In this document: piece by piece, positions 34,751 to 43,864 of the stretch
Numbering within the stretch: the stretch's first letter is position 1
How the letters are laid out: the number at the start of each line of letters is the position of its first letter
Assembly: GCA_030699825.1 (NCBI GenBank)
Contig: JAUYKV010000035.1
Location: 1-51,939 of the forward strand
Length of the DNA stretch: 51,939 bases
Origin: Pseudomonas sp.
GTDB taxonomy: Bacteria > Pseudomonadota > Gammaproteobacteria > Pseudomonadales > Pseudomonadaceae
Direction of reading: 5' to 3'
Program-made: the position numbers and the translations under genes
Notes under the pieces: generated by a model
Seen by the model: the letters and a program-made list of their open reading frames with translations, nothing else
Told to the model about the DNA's origin: nothing
Databases searched by the model: none

Positions 34751-35479
34751 ATGACCCGCTCGCACGAATTTGCCCAGGGCGCCCGCGACATGCTGCCGAT
34801 GCTGCTTGGCGCCATACCCTTCGGCATTATCTTCGGCAGCCTGGCCGGCGCCGCCGGCCTGAGCGCCTGGCAGACCCTCGGCATGTCGCTGCTGGTGTTC
34901 GCCGGCTCGGCGCAGTTCATCGCCATCAGCCTGCTCGGCGCCGGTACCGGCCTGGCCGTGCTGCTGCTCACCACCCTGGTGGTCAACCTGCGCCACGCCC
35001 TGTACAGCGCCAGTCTGCAACCCTTCGTCCGTCATCTGCCCAAGCGCTGGCGCATGCCGCTGGCCTTCTGGCTGACCGATGAGGCCTACGCGGTGGTGCT
35101 CAATCGCTACACCGAGTCCGATAGTTCGCCGCACAAACACTGGTATTTTCTCGGGGCGGCGCTGGCCATGTACCTGAACTGGCAGTTGTGCACCCTGGTC
35201 GGCGTGCTGTTCGGCCAGCGCGTGCCGAACCTCGCTGCCTGGGGGTTGGACTTCGCCATGCTGGCGACCTTTATCGGCATCGTCGTGCCCATGTTGCGCA
35301 GTCGTCCGCAGGTGGCAGCGGCGCTGGTGGCCGGCGCGGTGGCACTGGCCTGCCATGCCTGGCCGTACAAGCTGGGTTTGCTGGCCGCGGCGTTCAGCGG
35401 GATCGTCGTCGGTGTGTTGCTGGAGCGGCGTAACCAAGCGGATGTGGCCGAGGATGTGGACATGGAGGAACTGGCCTGA
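34751..35479 (+). CDS. azlC: AzlC-family branched-chain amino acid exporter, large subunit
   Basis: This 242-aa membrane protein has about five to six helices and the AzlC signature, including MLPMLLGAIPFGIIFGSLAG, then FAGSAQFIAISLLG and VVNLRHALYSASL. With AzlD it exports branched-chain or other hydrophobic amino acids from the cytoplasm. The ATG at 34751 follows a strong AGGAGGAG ribosome binding site. It overlaps azlD by one base (TGATGG), so the two are translationally coupled. The C-terminal tail (NQADVAEDVDMEELA) is acidic and cytoplasmic. Confidence 0.93.
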   Translation: MTRSHEFAQGARDMLPMLLGAIPFGIIFGSLAGAAGLSAWQTLGMSLLVFAGSAQFIAISLLGAGTGLAVLLLTTLVVNLRHALYSASLQPFVRHLPKRWRMPLAFWLTDEAYAVVLNRYTESDSSPHKHWYFLGAALAMYLNWQLCTLVGVLFGQRVPNLAAWGLDFAMLATFIGIVVPMLRSRPQVAAALVAGAVALACHAWPYKLGLLAAAFSGIVVGVLLERRNQADVAEDVDMEELA

Positions 35480-35808
35480 TGGACAACTGGCTATTGATCC
35501 TCGGCATGCTGGCGATCACCTTTTCGATTCGCTACAGCCTGTTCGCCTTTCCCGACCTGAGCTTCCCTCCGCTGGTGCGTCAGGGTCTGCATTTCGTGCC
35601 GACCGCGGTGCTCACCGCCATCGTGCTGCCGGGCATGCTGCTACCGGACGGCCAGCACTGGGCGCTGAGCCTGGACAATGCCTACCTGTGGGCGGGGCTG
35701 GCGACTATCGTCATCGCCGCCGTCAGCCGGCACCTGCTGGCGACCATCGGCGGCGGTTTGCTGGTGTTCTTCCTGTTGCGCTGGGCGCTGGGCCAGTTGC
35801 CGCTCTGA
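35479..35808 (+). CDS. azlD: AzlD-family exporter, small subunit
   Basis: This 109-aa protein has four hydrophobic segments and AzlD features: MLAITFSIRYSLFAFPDLSF and VPTAVLTAIVLPGMLL. It is the small partner of AzlC; together they form a branched-chain amino acid exporter (like LIV-E type YgaZ/YgaH). It begins inside the azlC stop codon (1-base overlap), so synthesis is coupled. Length is normal. Confidence 0.93.
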   Translation: MDNWLLILGMLAITFSIRYSLFAFPDLSFPPLVRQGLHFVPTAVLTAIVLPGMLLPDGQHWALSLDNAYLWAGLATIVIAAVSRHLLATIGGGLLVFFLLRWALGQLPL

Positions 35809-35978
35809 GGCCGGTGGTTTTGCCCGCAGCCCTCATCCGGCTTTCACGCGAACTTTCCGGCAAAAAACACTAAACCCTGTGGCTTTGCCGGGGCTTGTTG
35901 CAGTCCAATGCTGGACGGGCGTCGCGGCGCTCGCGGTTTTCCCGGCCCTGCACGGCCCTCATGCCAGGTACATGGACG

Positions 35979-37856
35979 ATGACCCCTCACTCGCAATTCA
36001 GCCTGCTCGGTTCAAGGCGCTTCCTGCCGTTCTTCCTCACCCAGTTGCTCGGCGCCTTCAACGACAACATCTTCAAACAGTCGCTGATCCTCGCCATCCT
36101 CTACAAACTCAACTCCAGCGCGGACAGCAGCCTGCTGGTCAATCTCTGCGCGCTGTTGTTCATCCTGCCGTTCTTCCTGTTTTCCGCACTTGGCGGGCAG
36201 TTCGGCGAGAAGTTCGCCAAGGACCGCCTGATCCGCACGATCAAGTTCGCCGAGGTGCTGATCATGCTCGCCGGCGCCGCCGGGGTGCTGCTGAATAATC
36301 TGCCGCTGATGCTCGCCGTGCTGTTCTGCATGGGCACCCAGTCGGCGCTGTTCGGTCCGGTCAAGTACTCGATCCTGCCGCAGCACCTGCGCGAAGATGA
36401 ACTGGTCGGCGGCAACGCCCTGGTGGAGATGGGCACCTTCCTGGCGATTCTCGCCGGCACCATCGGCGCCGGCATCATGATGGCCAGCAGCGGCTATGCC
36501 AGCCTGGTCGCCGGCACCGTGGTGGTGGTGGCGGTGCTCGGCTATCTGGCCAGTCGTGGCATCCCTCGCGCCCATGCGGCGCTGCCGGAGCTGGTGCTGG
36601 ACTGGAATATCCTGCGCCAGTCCTGGCGCATCATGCGCCTGGGTTTGGTCGAGCAGCGGCCTGCGGTCTCGCGCTCGCTGGTCGGCAGCTCCTGGTTCTG
36701 GTTCCTCGGTGCGGTCTACCTGACGCAGATTCCGGCCTATGCCAAGCAGTGGCTGTACGGCGACGAGAGCGTGGTGACCCTGATACTCACGGTGTTCTCG
36801 GTGGGCATCGCGCTGGGTTCGATGCTCTGCGAGCGGATGAGCGGGCACAAGGTGGAGATCGGCCTGGTGCCGTTCGGCTCGATCGGCCTGAGCCTGTTCG
36901 GCATGCTGCTCTGGTGGCACTCGGGCGGTTTCCCCCAGGGCGCGCAGACCCACGACTGGCTGGCGGTGCTCGGCCATGGTCAGGCCTGGTGGATCCTGTC
37001 CTCGATTCTGGGGATCGGCCTGTTCGGCGGCTTCTACATAGTGCCGCTGTACGCCCTGATCCAGTCGCGCACCGCCGAGCACGAGCGGGCGCGGGTGATC
37101 GCCGCCAACAACATCCTCAATGCGCTGTTCATGGTGATTTCGGCGATCGTCTCGATCCTCTTTCTCAGCGTCGCCGAACTGTCGATTCCGCAGTTGTTCC
37201 TGGCGATTTCGCTGATGAACGTCGCGGTCAACAGCTACATCTTCAAGCTGGTGCCGGAATTCAGCATGCGTTTTCTGATCTGGCTGCTCGGCCACTCGCT
37301 GTATCGGGTCGAGCACCAGGGGCTCGATGCCATCCCCGAGGAAGGTCCGGCGGTGCTGGTGTGCAACCATGTGTCCTTCGTCGATGCCCTGCTGGTCGGC
37401 GGCGCGGTGCGCCGGCCGGTGCGCTTCGTCATGTACTACAAGATCTACAACCTGCCGGTGCTCAATTTCATCTTCCGCACCGCCGGCACCGTGCCGATTG
37501 CCGGGCGCAACGAGGATCTGCTGATCTACGACGCGGCGTTCAAGAAAATCGCCGAATACCTGCGTAATGGCGAGCTGGTGTGCATCTTCCCCGAGGGCAA
37601 GTTGACCGGCGATGGCGAGATCAACGAGTTCAAGAGCGGTATCGAACGCATCCTCGCGGAAAACCCGGTGCCGGTGATTCCCATGGCGCTGCAAGGCCTG
37701 TGGGGCAGCTTCTTCAGCCGCGATCCGCGCAAGCGCCTGTTCCGCCGTCTGTGGTCGCGGATCAAGCTGGTGGCCGGCGCGCCGCTCGGCGCCGAGCAGG
37801 CCGACCGCCAGCTGTTGCAGGCGCAGGTGGCGGCGTTGCGTGGCGATGTGCGCTGA
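35979..37856 (+). CDS. MFS lysophospholipid transporter fused to PlsC-type acyltransferase
   Basis: This 625-aa protein joins a major-facilitator domain (about 12 helices, residues 1-420, LplT-like, with LTQLLGAFNDNIFKQSLILA) to a glycerolipid acyltransferase. The latter has the NHxxxxD catalytic motif at NHVSFVD (about 463-469) and the FPEG phosphate motif (about 537). It resembles E. coli LplT plus the acyltransferase half of Aas, but lacks the acyl-ACP synthetase domain of Aas. Flipping of lysophospholipid and reacylation in one inner-membrane protein is the inferred role. The ATG at 35979 (MTPHSQFSLLGSRRF) fits the first helix; the upstream in-frame ATGs give an unlikely basic extension. 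Confidence 0.9.
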   Translation: MTPHSQFSLLGSRRFLPFFLTQLLGAFNDNIFKQSLILAILYKLNSSADSSLLVNLCALLFILPFFLFSALGGQFGEKFAKDRLIRTIKFAEVLIMLAGAAGVLLNNLPLMLAVLFCMGTQSALFGPVKYSILPQHLREDELVGGNALVEMGTFLAILAGTIGAGIMMASSGYASLVAGTVVVVAVLGYLASRGIPRAHAALPELVLDWNILRQSWRIMRLGLVEQRPAVSRSLVGSSWFWFLGAVYLTQIPAYAKQWLYGDESVVTLILTVFSVGIALGSMLCERMSGHKVEIGLVPFGSIGLSLFGMLLWWHSGGFPQGAQTHDWLAVLGHGQAWWILSSILGIGLFGGFYIVPLYALIQSRTAEHERARVIAANNILNALFMVISAIVSILFLSVAELSIPQLFLAISLMNVAVNSYIFKLVPEFSMRFLIWLLGHSLYRVEHQGLDAIPEEGPAVLVCNHVSFVDALLVGGAVRRPVRFVMYYKIYNLPVLNFIFRTAGTVPIAGRNEDLLIYDAAFKKIAEYLRNGELVCIFPEGKLTGDGEINEFKSGIERILAENPVPVIPMALQGLWGSFFSRDPRKRLFRRLWSRIKLVAGAPLGAEQADRQLLQAQVAALRGDVR

Positions 37857-37973
37857 GAGGGTGTGAAAAACACTCGTCTGCTGCAACCGCCTCCAGGTGT
37901 CCGCTGGAGACTGCGACGGCAGGCCTGTTAATATCGCCCCCTTGTTTTACGCGTCGATTTCTTGAGAGCCGCC

Positions 37974-39455
37974 ATGACCACCGTCCGTACCCGTATCGCG
38001 CCGTCGCCGACTGGCGATCCGCACGTAGGCACCGCCTATATCGCCCTGTTCAACCTGTGCTTTGCCCGTCAGCACGGTGGTGAATTCATTCTGCGCATCG
38101 AAGACACCGACCAAGTGCGCTCGACCCGCGAGTCGGAACAGCAGATCTACGATGCGTTGCGCTGGCTCGGCATCGAGTGGAGCGAAGGCCCGGACGTCGG
38201 CGGCCCCCACGGCCCCTATCGGCAGAGCGAGCGCGGGCATATATACCAGAAGTACAGCGCCGAGCTGGTGGAGAAGGGCCGTGCCTTCCACTGCTTCTGC
38301 AGCGCAGAGCGCCTGGACCAGGTCCGCGCCGAACAAATGGAAGCCAAGCAGACGCCGCGCTACGACGGCCACTGCATGCACCTGGCTGGCGATGAAGTGC
38401 AGCGGCGCCTGGCTGCCGGCGAACCCAACGTGGTGCGCATGAAGGTGCCGAGCGAAGGCGTCTGCGTGGTGCCGGACATGCTCCGCGGCGAGGTCGAAAT
38501 CCCCTGGGACCGCATGGATATGCAGGTGCTGATGAAGACCGATGGCCTGCCCACCTACTTCCTGGCCAACGTGGTCGACGATCACCTGATGGGTATCACC
38601 CATGTGCTGCGTGGCGAAGAGTGGTTGCCGTCGGCGCCCAAGCTGATCCTGCTTTATGAATACTTCGGCTGGGAACAGCCGCAGCTGTGTTACATGCCGC
38701 TGTTGCGTAACCCGGACAAGAGCAAGCTGTCCAAGCGCAAGAACCCCACCAGCATCACCTTCTACGAGCGCATGGGCTTTTTGCCGCAAGCGATGCTCAA
38801 CTACCTCGGGCGCATGGGCTGGTCGATGCCGGACGAGCGCGAGAAGTTCAGCCTCGACGAAATGGTCGAACATTTCGACATCCAGCGGGTGTCGCTGGGC
38901 GGGCCGATCTTCGACCTGGAAAAGTTGTCCTGGCTCAACGGCCAGTGGATGCGCGAGCTGACGGTCGAGGAGTTCGCCGCAGGGGCGCAGAAGTGGGCAT
39001 TCAACTCCGATTACCTGATGCAGATCGCCCCGCATGTGCAGGGCAGGGTGGAAACCTTCAGCCAGATTGCACCGCTGGCCAGCTTCTTCTTAGCCGGTGG
39101 GGTCAACCCCGACCCCAAGCTGTTCGAGCATAAGAAACTCTCGTCCGATCAGGTGCGTCAGCTCATGCAGCTGATCCTGTGGAAGCTGGAGGCCTTGCGC
39201 CAGTGGGAAAAGGACAGGATCACCGGTTGTATCCAGGCGGTGGTCGAACACCTGCAGTTGAAGCTGCGCGACGCCATGCCGCTGATGTTCGCCGCGGTGA
39301 CCGGCCAGGCCAGCTCGGTGTCGGTGCTCGACGCCATGCAGATACTCGGGCCGGACCTCACCCGATTCCGCCTGCGTCAGGCCATCGAACTGCTCGGTGG
39401 CGTGACGAAAAAGGAAAACAAGGAGTGGGAAAAGCTGCTGGCGTCCATCGCCTGA
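37974..39455 (+). CDS. gltX: Glutamyl-tRNA synthetase
   Basis: This 493-aa class Ib synthetase charges tRNA-Glu. It has the HIGH-like signature [12 protein letters not shown] (about residues 10-21) and the KMSKS-like KLSKRKNP (about 252). LRIEDTD and [12 protein letters not shown] blocks ([12 protein letters not shown]) are intact, and a C-terminal anticodon-binding domain follows. The ATG at 37974 gives the standard N-terminus [12 protein letters not shown]. The gene lies just upstream of two copies of its substrate tRNA-Glu and of tRNA-Ala. A possible -10 (TTAATAT) lies about 40 bp ahead. Identification is certain. Confidence 0.98.
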   Translation: MTTVRTRIAPSPTGDPHVGTAYIALFNLCFARQHGGEFILRIEDTDQVRSTRESEQQIYDALRWLGIEWSEGPDVGGPHGPYRQSERGHIYQKYSAELVEKGRAFHCFCSAERLDQVRAEQMEAKQTPRYDGHCMHLAGDEVQRRLAAGEPNVVRMKVPSEGVCVVPDMLRGEVEIPWDRMDMQVLMKTDGLPTYFLANVVDDHLMGITHVLRGEEWLPSAPKLILLYEYFGWEQPQLCYMPLLRNPDKSKLSKRKNPTSITFYERMGFLPQAMLNYLGRMGWSMPDEREKFSLDEMVEHFDIQRVSLGGPIFDLEKLSWLNGQWMRELTVEEFAAGAQKWAFNSDYLMQIAPHVQGRVETFSQIAPLASFFLAGGVNPDPKLFEHKKLSSDQVRQLMQLILWKLEALRQWEKDRITGCIQAVVEHLQLKLRDAMPLMFAAVTGQASSVSVLDAMQILGPDLTRFRLRQAIELLGGVTKKENKEWEKLLASIA

Positions 39456-39553
39456 TCGCCTGTTATTCCGCTTGAGCGTCCAGGTGGCCGATAGGGATAG
39501 GGTAAGTGGTTGTTCTGTCAGCATAAAAAAAGCAGCTCTAGGTGAAAATTTTG

Positions 39554-39582
39554 TTGACAGTAGCGGGGCGCGCTCTTAACAT
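39554..39582 (+). promoter_or_regulatory. Strong promoter of the tRNA operon
   Basis: TTGACA (39554-39559) and TAACAT (39577-39582) are spaced by 17 bp. GCGCCCCG follows immediately, a GC-rich discriminator typical of stringently controlled stable-RNA promoters. Confidence 0.85.
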
Positions 39583-39600
39583 GCGCCCCGTCCTTGAGAT

Positions 39601-39676
<76 letters not shown>

Positions 39677-39741
39677 ATCTCAAAGCCGAAAGGCTTGCCA
39701 CAGTCAGCATTCGTGTTGGCTGAGTTTTGAAGGGTATTTGC

Positions 39742-39817
39742 GTCCCCTTCGTCTAGTGGCCTAGGACACCGCCCTTTCACGGCGGTAACAGGGGTTCGAG
39801 TCCCCTAGGGGACGCCA
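39742..39817 (+). tRNA. tRNA-Glu (anticodon TTC), copy 1
   Basis: 76 nt with encoded CCA. Acceptor GTCCCCT pairs with AGGGGAC. Anticodon stem CCGCC/GGCGG with loop CTTTCAC gives TTC. T arm AGGGGTTCGAGTCCCCT is intact. Confidence 0.97.
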
Positions 39818-39869
39818 CTATTTAAAAAGCAGCTCCGTTGGGTGCTGTGAGCCGCGAGGCGATAAATCT

Positions 39870-39945
<76 letters not shown>

Positions 39946-39971
39946 ATTTTGCAGCAGTAACAACTGCCACG

Positions 39972-39998
39972 GGCCAGCGTAAAGCTGGCCTTGTTTTT
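39972..39998 (+). terminator. Terminator-like hairpin inside the tRNA array
   Basis: GGCCAGC and GCTGGCC form a 7-bp stem with loop GTAAA, followed by TTGTTTTT. It lies between tRNA-Ala copy 2 and tRNA-Glu copy 2, so the last tRNA may be made by partial read-through or serve as a processing site. Confidence 0.6.
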
Positions 39999-40008
39999 CG
40001 AAGGTTTC

Positions 40009-40084
40009 GTCCCCTTCGTCTAGTGGCCTAGGACACCGCCCTTTCACGGCGGTAACAGGGGTTCGAGTCCCCTAGGGGACGCCA
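40009..40084 (+). tRNA. tRNA-Glu (anticodon TTC), copy 2
   Basis: 76 nt, identical to copy 1 at 39742-39817 over its whole length, with encoded CCA. No separate strong promoter is seen in the short spacer before it. Confidence 0.96.
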
Positions 40085-40109
40085 TTTTCTCCCGCTATGC
40101 GGGACTTTT

Positions 40110-40143
40110 AAGGGTCATTCTTTACGGAATGGCCCTTTTGTTT
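40110..40143 (+). terminator. Terminator of the tRNA operon
   Basis: AAGGGTCATTC and GAATGGCCCTT form an 11-bp stem with one G-U pair, followed by TTTGTTTTT. It begins 25 bp after the last tRNA. Confidence 0.88.
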
Positions 40144-40199
40144 TTCTGCTTCGCTTTCCTTCCCGATCAACCGGCCCGACCAGTGGTAAGGGATTCTGC

Positions 40200-40239
40200 T
40201 TGCTTAAATTTATTACGAGCATAATATTTCAGTCGTAAT
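40200..40239 (+). promoter_or_regulatory. Promoter and operator of the TetR-hydrolase operon
   Basis: TTGCTT (40200-40205) and TAATAT (40222-40227) with 16 bp between form a candidate promoter. ATTACGA (40212-40218) and TCGTAAT (40233-40239), an inverted repeat with a 14-bp spacer, brackets the -10. This is the expected layout for autorepression by the TetR protein. Confidence 0.65.
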
Positions 40240-40254
40240 ATTTTGGAGGCGAGC

Positions 40255-40794
40255 ATGAACGACAAGAAAGCCCAAACCCGTGAACGCATTCTTTCCGCGG
40301 CAAGTGCCGCGTTGGTGCAGCGCGGCCCCGCCGAGCCGAGTGTCGGTGAGGTGATGGGCGCCGCCGGACTTACCGTGGGCGGCTTCTATGCGCACTTCGA
40401 GAGCAAGGATGCGCTGATGCTGGAGGCGTTCAGGCAGTTGCTCGGCCAGCGCCGCGAATTGATCAAGCAGATGGACAACGACCTGCCGGCCGACGAGCGC
40501 CGCGCGCTGATCGCGGCGTTCTACCTGTCGCGCAAGCACCGCGATGCCACCGAGCAAGCCTGCCCGCTGCCGAGTTCGCTGGGCGAGTTGACACGCCTGC
40601 CCGAGGGCTTTCGCACGGCCTTGGCCGAGCATCTGGAATTGATGGTGGCGCAGTTGTCGGCAAGCCCCGAGGACGCTTCCCGGGTACTCGCCGATATCGC
40701 CTTGATGGTGGGGGGGCTGGCGCTGGCGCGGGCGCTGGGCCCCGGTGAGTTGTCCGACCGCGTTCTGCGTGCCGCCAAATCGGCGATCGTTTAA
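40255..40794 (+). CDS. TetR-family transcriptional regulator
   Basis: This 179-aa repressor has an N-terminal helix-turn-helix: TRERILSAASAALVQRG, then SVGEVMGAAGLTVGGFYAHF (residues about 6-52). The C-terminal ligand-binding half includes a cysteine in EQACPLPSSLGELTR, of the type seen in the TetR_C_7-like repressors. GGAGG lies 7 bp before the ATG at 40255. It is followed by an alpha/beta hydrolase gene 24 bp on and probably represses itself and that gene through the palindrome at 40212-40239. The ligand is unknown. The gene end lies in a 13-bp tandem duplication. Confidence 0.92.
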   Translation: MNDKKAQTRERILSAASAALVQRGPAEPSVGEVMGAAGLTVGGFYAHFESKDALMLEAFRQLLGQRRELIKQMDNDLPADERRALIAAFYLSRKHRDATEQACPLPSSLGELTRLPEGFRTALAEHLELMVAQLSASPEDASRVLADIALMVGGLALARALGPGELSDRVLRAAKSAIV

Positions 40795-40811
40795 GGCAAT
40801 CGTTTAAGGAG
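40786..40811 (+). repeat. Tandem duplication across the end of the TetR gene
   Basis: ATCGTTTAAGG occurs at 40786-40796 and again at 40799-40809, with a period of 13 bp. The first copy contains the TAA stop of the TetR gene and the second the AAGGAG ribosome binding site region of the hydrolase. A slippage duplication is the likely origin. Confidence 0.8.
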
Positions 40812-40818
40812 TAGGGCA

Positions 40819-41658
40819 ATGAGCAATTTGAGCTGGGTTCGTGGATTCAACGCCAGCATTGGTCGGCTGGCACCGCAGGTAGTGGCAAGCAAGATGCGGC
40901 GTCAGTTCATGACGCCGCGCAGGCTGCCGCCACGCGATTGGGAGCTGCCGCTATTGACTCAGGCCGAGCGCATCACTCTGCGTTTCGGGCTGTCGGCGTT
41001 GCGCTGGGGCTGCGGTCCGACGGTACTGCTGATGCATGGTTGGGAAGGCCGGCCGACCCAGTTCGCCGAGCTGATCAAGGCCCTGGTGCAGGCCGGTTAC
41101 GGCGTGGTCGCCCTGGACGCCCCGGCGCATGGGCGCTCGCCGGGACAGGAGGCGAATGTGGTGGTGTTCGCCCGCGCCCTGCTCGAGGCCGCCGGTGAAT
41201 TGCCGCCACTGCAAGCGGTGATCGGTCACTCGATGGGCGGCGCCAGCGCCTTGCTGGCGACGCAGATGGGCTTGCGTGCCGGGGCCGTGGTCAGCATCGC
41301 GGCGCCGAGCCGGATTCTCACCATGCTGCGGCTTTTCGCCCGCTATATGGGCTTGCCTGCCCGGGCGGGGGCGCATTTCGTCCGTCTGGTCGAGGAAAAG
41401 GCTGGCATGCCGGCCGGGCATCTCGATGTGGCGTGCTACCAGCTGGATTTCCCGGGGTTGATCGTGCACGCCGCCGATGACCCGGTTGTGCCCTATAGCG
41501 AGGCGCAGGCGATCCATGAGGCCTGGTTCGACAGCCGGTTGTTGCGTCTCGAGCAGGGCGGGCACCAGCGCCTCTTGTCTGACCCGCTGCTGGTGCGGGC
41601 GGTCATGCAGCTATTGGCTGCGCGGCGTCAGATCTCGTCAAGCGAGCTGGCCTCATGA
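40819..41658 (+). CDS. Alpha/beta hydrolase
   Basis: This 279-aa protein has the alpha/beta hydrolase triad: nucleophile Ser in IGHSMGGASA (about residue 137), Asp in HAADDPVVPY and His in EQGGHQRLL. The oxyanion-hole block is LLMHGWEGRPTQF, and LDAPAHGRSPG lies before the nucleophile. No signal peptide is seen; it is probably a cytoplasmic esterase or related enzyme with unknown substrate. AAGGAGTAGGGC is the ribosome binding site. It is the second gene of an operon with a TetR repressor. Its last 31 bp overlap the end of the convergent GGDEF gene. Confidence 0.9.
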   Translation: MSNLSWVRGFNASIGRLAPQVVASKMRRQFMTPRRLPPRDWELPLLTQAERITLRFGLSALRWGCGPTVLLMHGWEGRPTQFAELIKALVQAGYGVVALDAPAHGRSPGQEANVVVFARALLEAAGELPPLQAVIGHSMGGASALLATQMGLRAGAVVSIAAPSRILTMLRLFARYMGLPARAGAHFVRLVEEKAGMPAGHLDVACYQLDFPGLIVHAADDPVVPYSEAQAIHEAWFDSRLLRLEQGGHQRLLSDPLLVRAVMQLLAARRQISSSELAS

Positions 41659-43487
41659 CTTTCCACGCGATTGCGGCCGGCCGCCTTGGCTCGATAGAGG
41701 GCCTGGTCGGCCAGCTGTAGCAGTTGTTCGCTGTCGGCACTGTCGGGCAGCCCGGCGCACACCCCGATGCTGATGGTCAGGCCGATGGTCTGGCCTTGAT
41801 AGGTGCAGGGGTGGCGGGCCAGATCGGTGCGCAGTTGTTCCGCCAGGTCATGGGCGCCAGCCAGATCGGTATCGTTGAGTACGGCGACGAATTCTTCGCC
41901 GCCGAAGCGGGCGAGCAGGTCGCCGACGCGCAAGCGCTGCTGCAGGCGTTGGGCGGCGTGATGCAGGCAGGCATCGCCGGCCAGGTGGCCATAGTGGTCG
42001 TTGACCTGCTTGAAGTGGTCGAGGTCCATCATCAGGATGGCCATGGGGCGCCGGCTGCGCACGGCCTGGGCCAGGCTGCGATGCAGTTCTTCGCTGAGGG
42101 TCTGGCGGTTGAACATGCCGGTCAGGCTGTCCCGGCGATTCAGCTCGGAGAGTTGCTGGTGGGCGCCGGAAAGCGCCTCCAGGGCTTGTTCCAGTGCCGC
42201 TGTGCGTTCCTTGACGCGGGTCTCCAGGCCCTCGTTGAGCTGTCGCTGCAGGCTCAGGCCCTTGGCCTGCTCCACTCTCAGTTGTTGTTCCTGGGCGAGC
42301 AGTTGCGTCTGGGCCAGGCGTTGGGCGTGCTGCGCGCGGCGGATGCGCACTGCCAGGGCGATGGAGAAAACCACCAGCTCGATCAGTCCGCCGATCTGTT
42401 GCGCGTGCAGGGTCAGCAACGAGTTGGCAATAAAGCCAGTGCCGCTGAGGATGCTGAACAGGCTGGCGGTGATCAGTACGAACCAGCCGATGGCGAACAG
42501 GCGGGCGGGTTTATAGCCCTCGCGCCAGCGCAGCAGGGTGAACAGGCAGGCGAGTGCGGCGCAGACGATGACCAGGGCGAAACTGCCGAACAGTGCGACC
42601 TGATAGCGCGCGAACAAGGACAGGCCGATGACCAGCCAGGTGCAGCCCAGCAGCACGCGCACGACCTGTGTGTAGCGCGGCGATGCATGCCTGAGGTCGA
42701 GCACGCCGTGGGCGAACAGGATGCCGAACAGGGTGGCCACGGCCGAACTGAGCGGGAAACTCAGTTGGTGCCAGTCAAGCGATTGCGGCCAGAGCCATTG
42801 CAGGGCGAAGCCGAGCTGGATGAACTGGTAGCCGCCGAAGCTGGCGACGAACAGGCTGTACCAGAGGTAGTCGTGGTCGCGGGTGATGACGAAGATCGAC
42901 AGGTTGTAGACGAACAGCGCCGCCAGCGCACCGAAGAACAGGCCTTGCAGGAGCAGCATGCGTTGTTCATGGCGGTCGAAGGCTGCGCTGGTCATCAGGC
43001 TGGCGCTGAGGTTGGCCGAACCCTCGGTCTGCATGCGCAGGATCAGTTCGCGGCTTTCCCCGGCGGCCAGGCGTAGCGGCAACAGCAGTTGCCGGTGCTC
43101 GATCCAGCGCGCCGCGAACGGACGCTGATCGCCAGCGCTGTAGACCCGCTCGCCATCCAGGCCATAGGCATCGAGGTAGTCCAGCAGCGGGTTACCGATC
43201 AGCAATACCCAGTCCATGCTGCGGGATTCGGGGTTATGCAGATGCAGGCGCAGCCAGTAGGCGCTGCCGCTGTAGCCGAAGCTGGCATCGCGGCGTCCCA
43301 CCGGCTGCCAGGCCGAGTCGGGCAGGCGGCGGACATCGTCGAGCCCGGCCTGCTGCTGCGGGTCTTGCCAGACCTGCATGAACGGGCCGGGCAGTACGCT
43401 TTGTTGCGTGGCGGGCAGAGACAGGACGGCCGCCTGGCTCAGGCTCGGCAGGAGCAACAACAGCAACAGGCGTAAGGCTGCAATCAC
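41628..43487 (-). CDS. 7TMR-DISM diguanylate cyclase
   Basis: This protein of about 619 aa has a signal peptide, an extracellular 7TMR-DISMED2-type beta-sandwich (about 30-170, with SGSAYWLRLHLHNP), seven helices (about 180-385), a coiled coil and a C-terminal GGDEF domain with the active motif RFGGEEF (about 530). It should make cyclic di-GMP at the inner membrane in response to a periplasmic ligand. I took GTG 43487 as start because GAGAA lies 8 bp before it; TTG at 43493 is the other option. No RxxD inhibitory site is evident five residues before GGEEF. The 3' end overlaps the hydrolase gene by 31 bp tail-to-tail. Confidence 0.9.
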   Translation of the reverse strand: MIAALRLLLLLLLPSLSQAAVLSLPATQQSVLPGPFMQVWQDPQQQAGLDDVRRLPDSAWQPVGRRDASFGYSGSAYWLRLHLHNPESRSMDWVLLIGNPLLDYLDAYGLDGERVYSAGDQRPFAARWIEHRQLLLPLRLAAGESRELILRMQTEGSANLSASLMTSAAFDRHEQRMLLLQGLFFGALAALFVYNLSIFVITRDHDYLWYSLFVASFGGYQFIQLGFALQWLWPQSLDWHQLSFPLSSAVATLFGILFAHGVLDLRHASPRYTQVVRVLLGCTWLVIGLSLFARYQVALFGSFALVIVCAALACLFTLLRWREGYKPARLFAIGWFVLITASLFSILSGTGFIANSLLTLHAQQIGGLIELVVFSIALAVRIRRAQHAQRLAQTQLLAQEQQLRVEQAKGLSLQRQLNEGLETRVKERTAALEQALEALSGAHQQLSELNRRDSLTGMFNRQTLSEELHRSLAQAVRSRRPMAILMMDLDHFKQVNDHYGHLAGDACLHHAAQRLQQRLRVGDLLARFGGEEFVAVLNDTDLAGAHDLAEQLRTDLARHPCTYQGQTIGLTISIGVCAGLPDSADSEQLLQLADQALYRAKAAGRNRVESHEASSLDEI

Positions 43488-43744
43488 GTGCAAGATTCTC
43501 GGGCGAGTGTCGGTCGAAATGAAGCCGCGCAGATTGATGCCATATGGCCTGCCGGGCGATAGCCTAGTGGCTTCGGCCGATTAACCAAAATACTTTAGGC
43601 GTTTAGTGGATTGCAGGCTGCGGATTGGTTCAGGCCCGCGGGGGAAACTGGCGTGTTCGGCATGGAGTTGCCGCGCCTTTAGCGCCTAGAATGGGGCGCC
43701 GGCCAACCTGGCATTCCATCATTTCAAGATTCAGGAGCACGCCC

Positions 43745-43864
43745 ATGAGCCCGATGGTGAAGATCAATCTAGCGCCGGTGCGTATTGTGCCTGTGCGGGG
43801 CTGGCTGCGGTGTTTGACCGCGCTTGCGGCTGCGTTGAGCAACAACCTGGAGCAGCCGCGATGA
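43745..43864 (+). CDS. Small 39-aa ORF coupled to the thioesterase gene
   Basis: This frame starts with ATG after CAGGAGC, a good ribosome binding site 7 bp before it, and encodes MSPMVKINLAPVRIVPVRGW, then LRCLTALAAALSNNLEQPR. Its stop overlaps the thioesterase start by four bases (ATGA), the usual sign of translational coupling. It is basic with one hydrophobic stretch (LTALAAAL) and no clear signal peptide. It may be a real small protein or a leader peptide that helps translate the next gene. No family is recognised, and existence is inferred from the ribosome binding site and overlap. Confidence 0.55.
   Translation: MSPMVKINLAPVRIVPVRGWLRCLTALAAALSNNLEQPR

Noticed and set aside
36012..37886. 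Long open frame on the minus strand opposite the MFS-acyltransferase gene
   Set aside because: Its composition (very rich in His, Gln, Arg and Glu, no domain) is that of an antisense shadow in GC-rich DNA; the plus strand has clear MFS and PlsC motifs.
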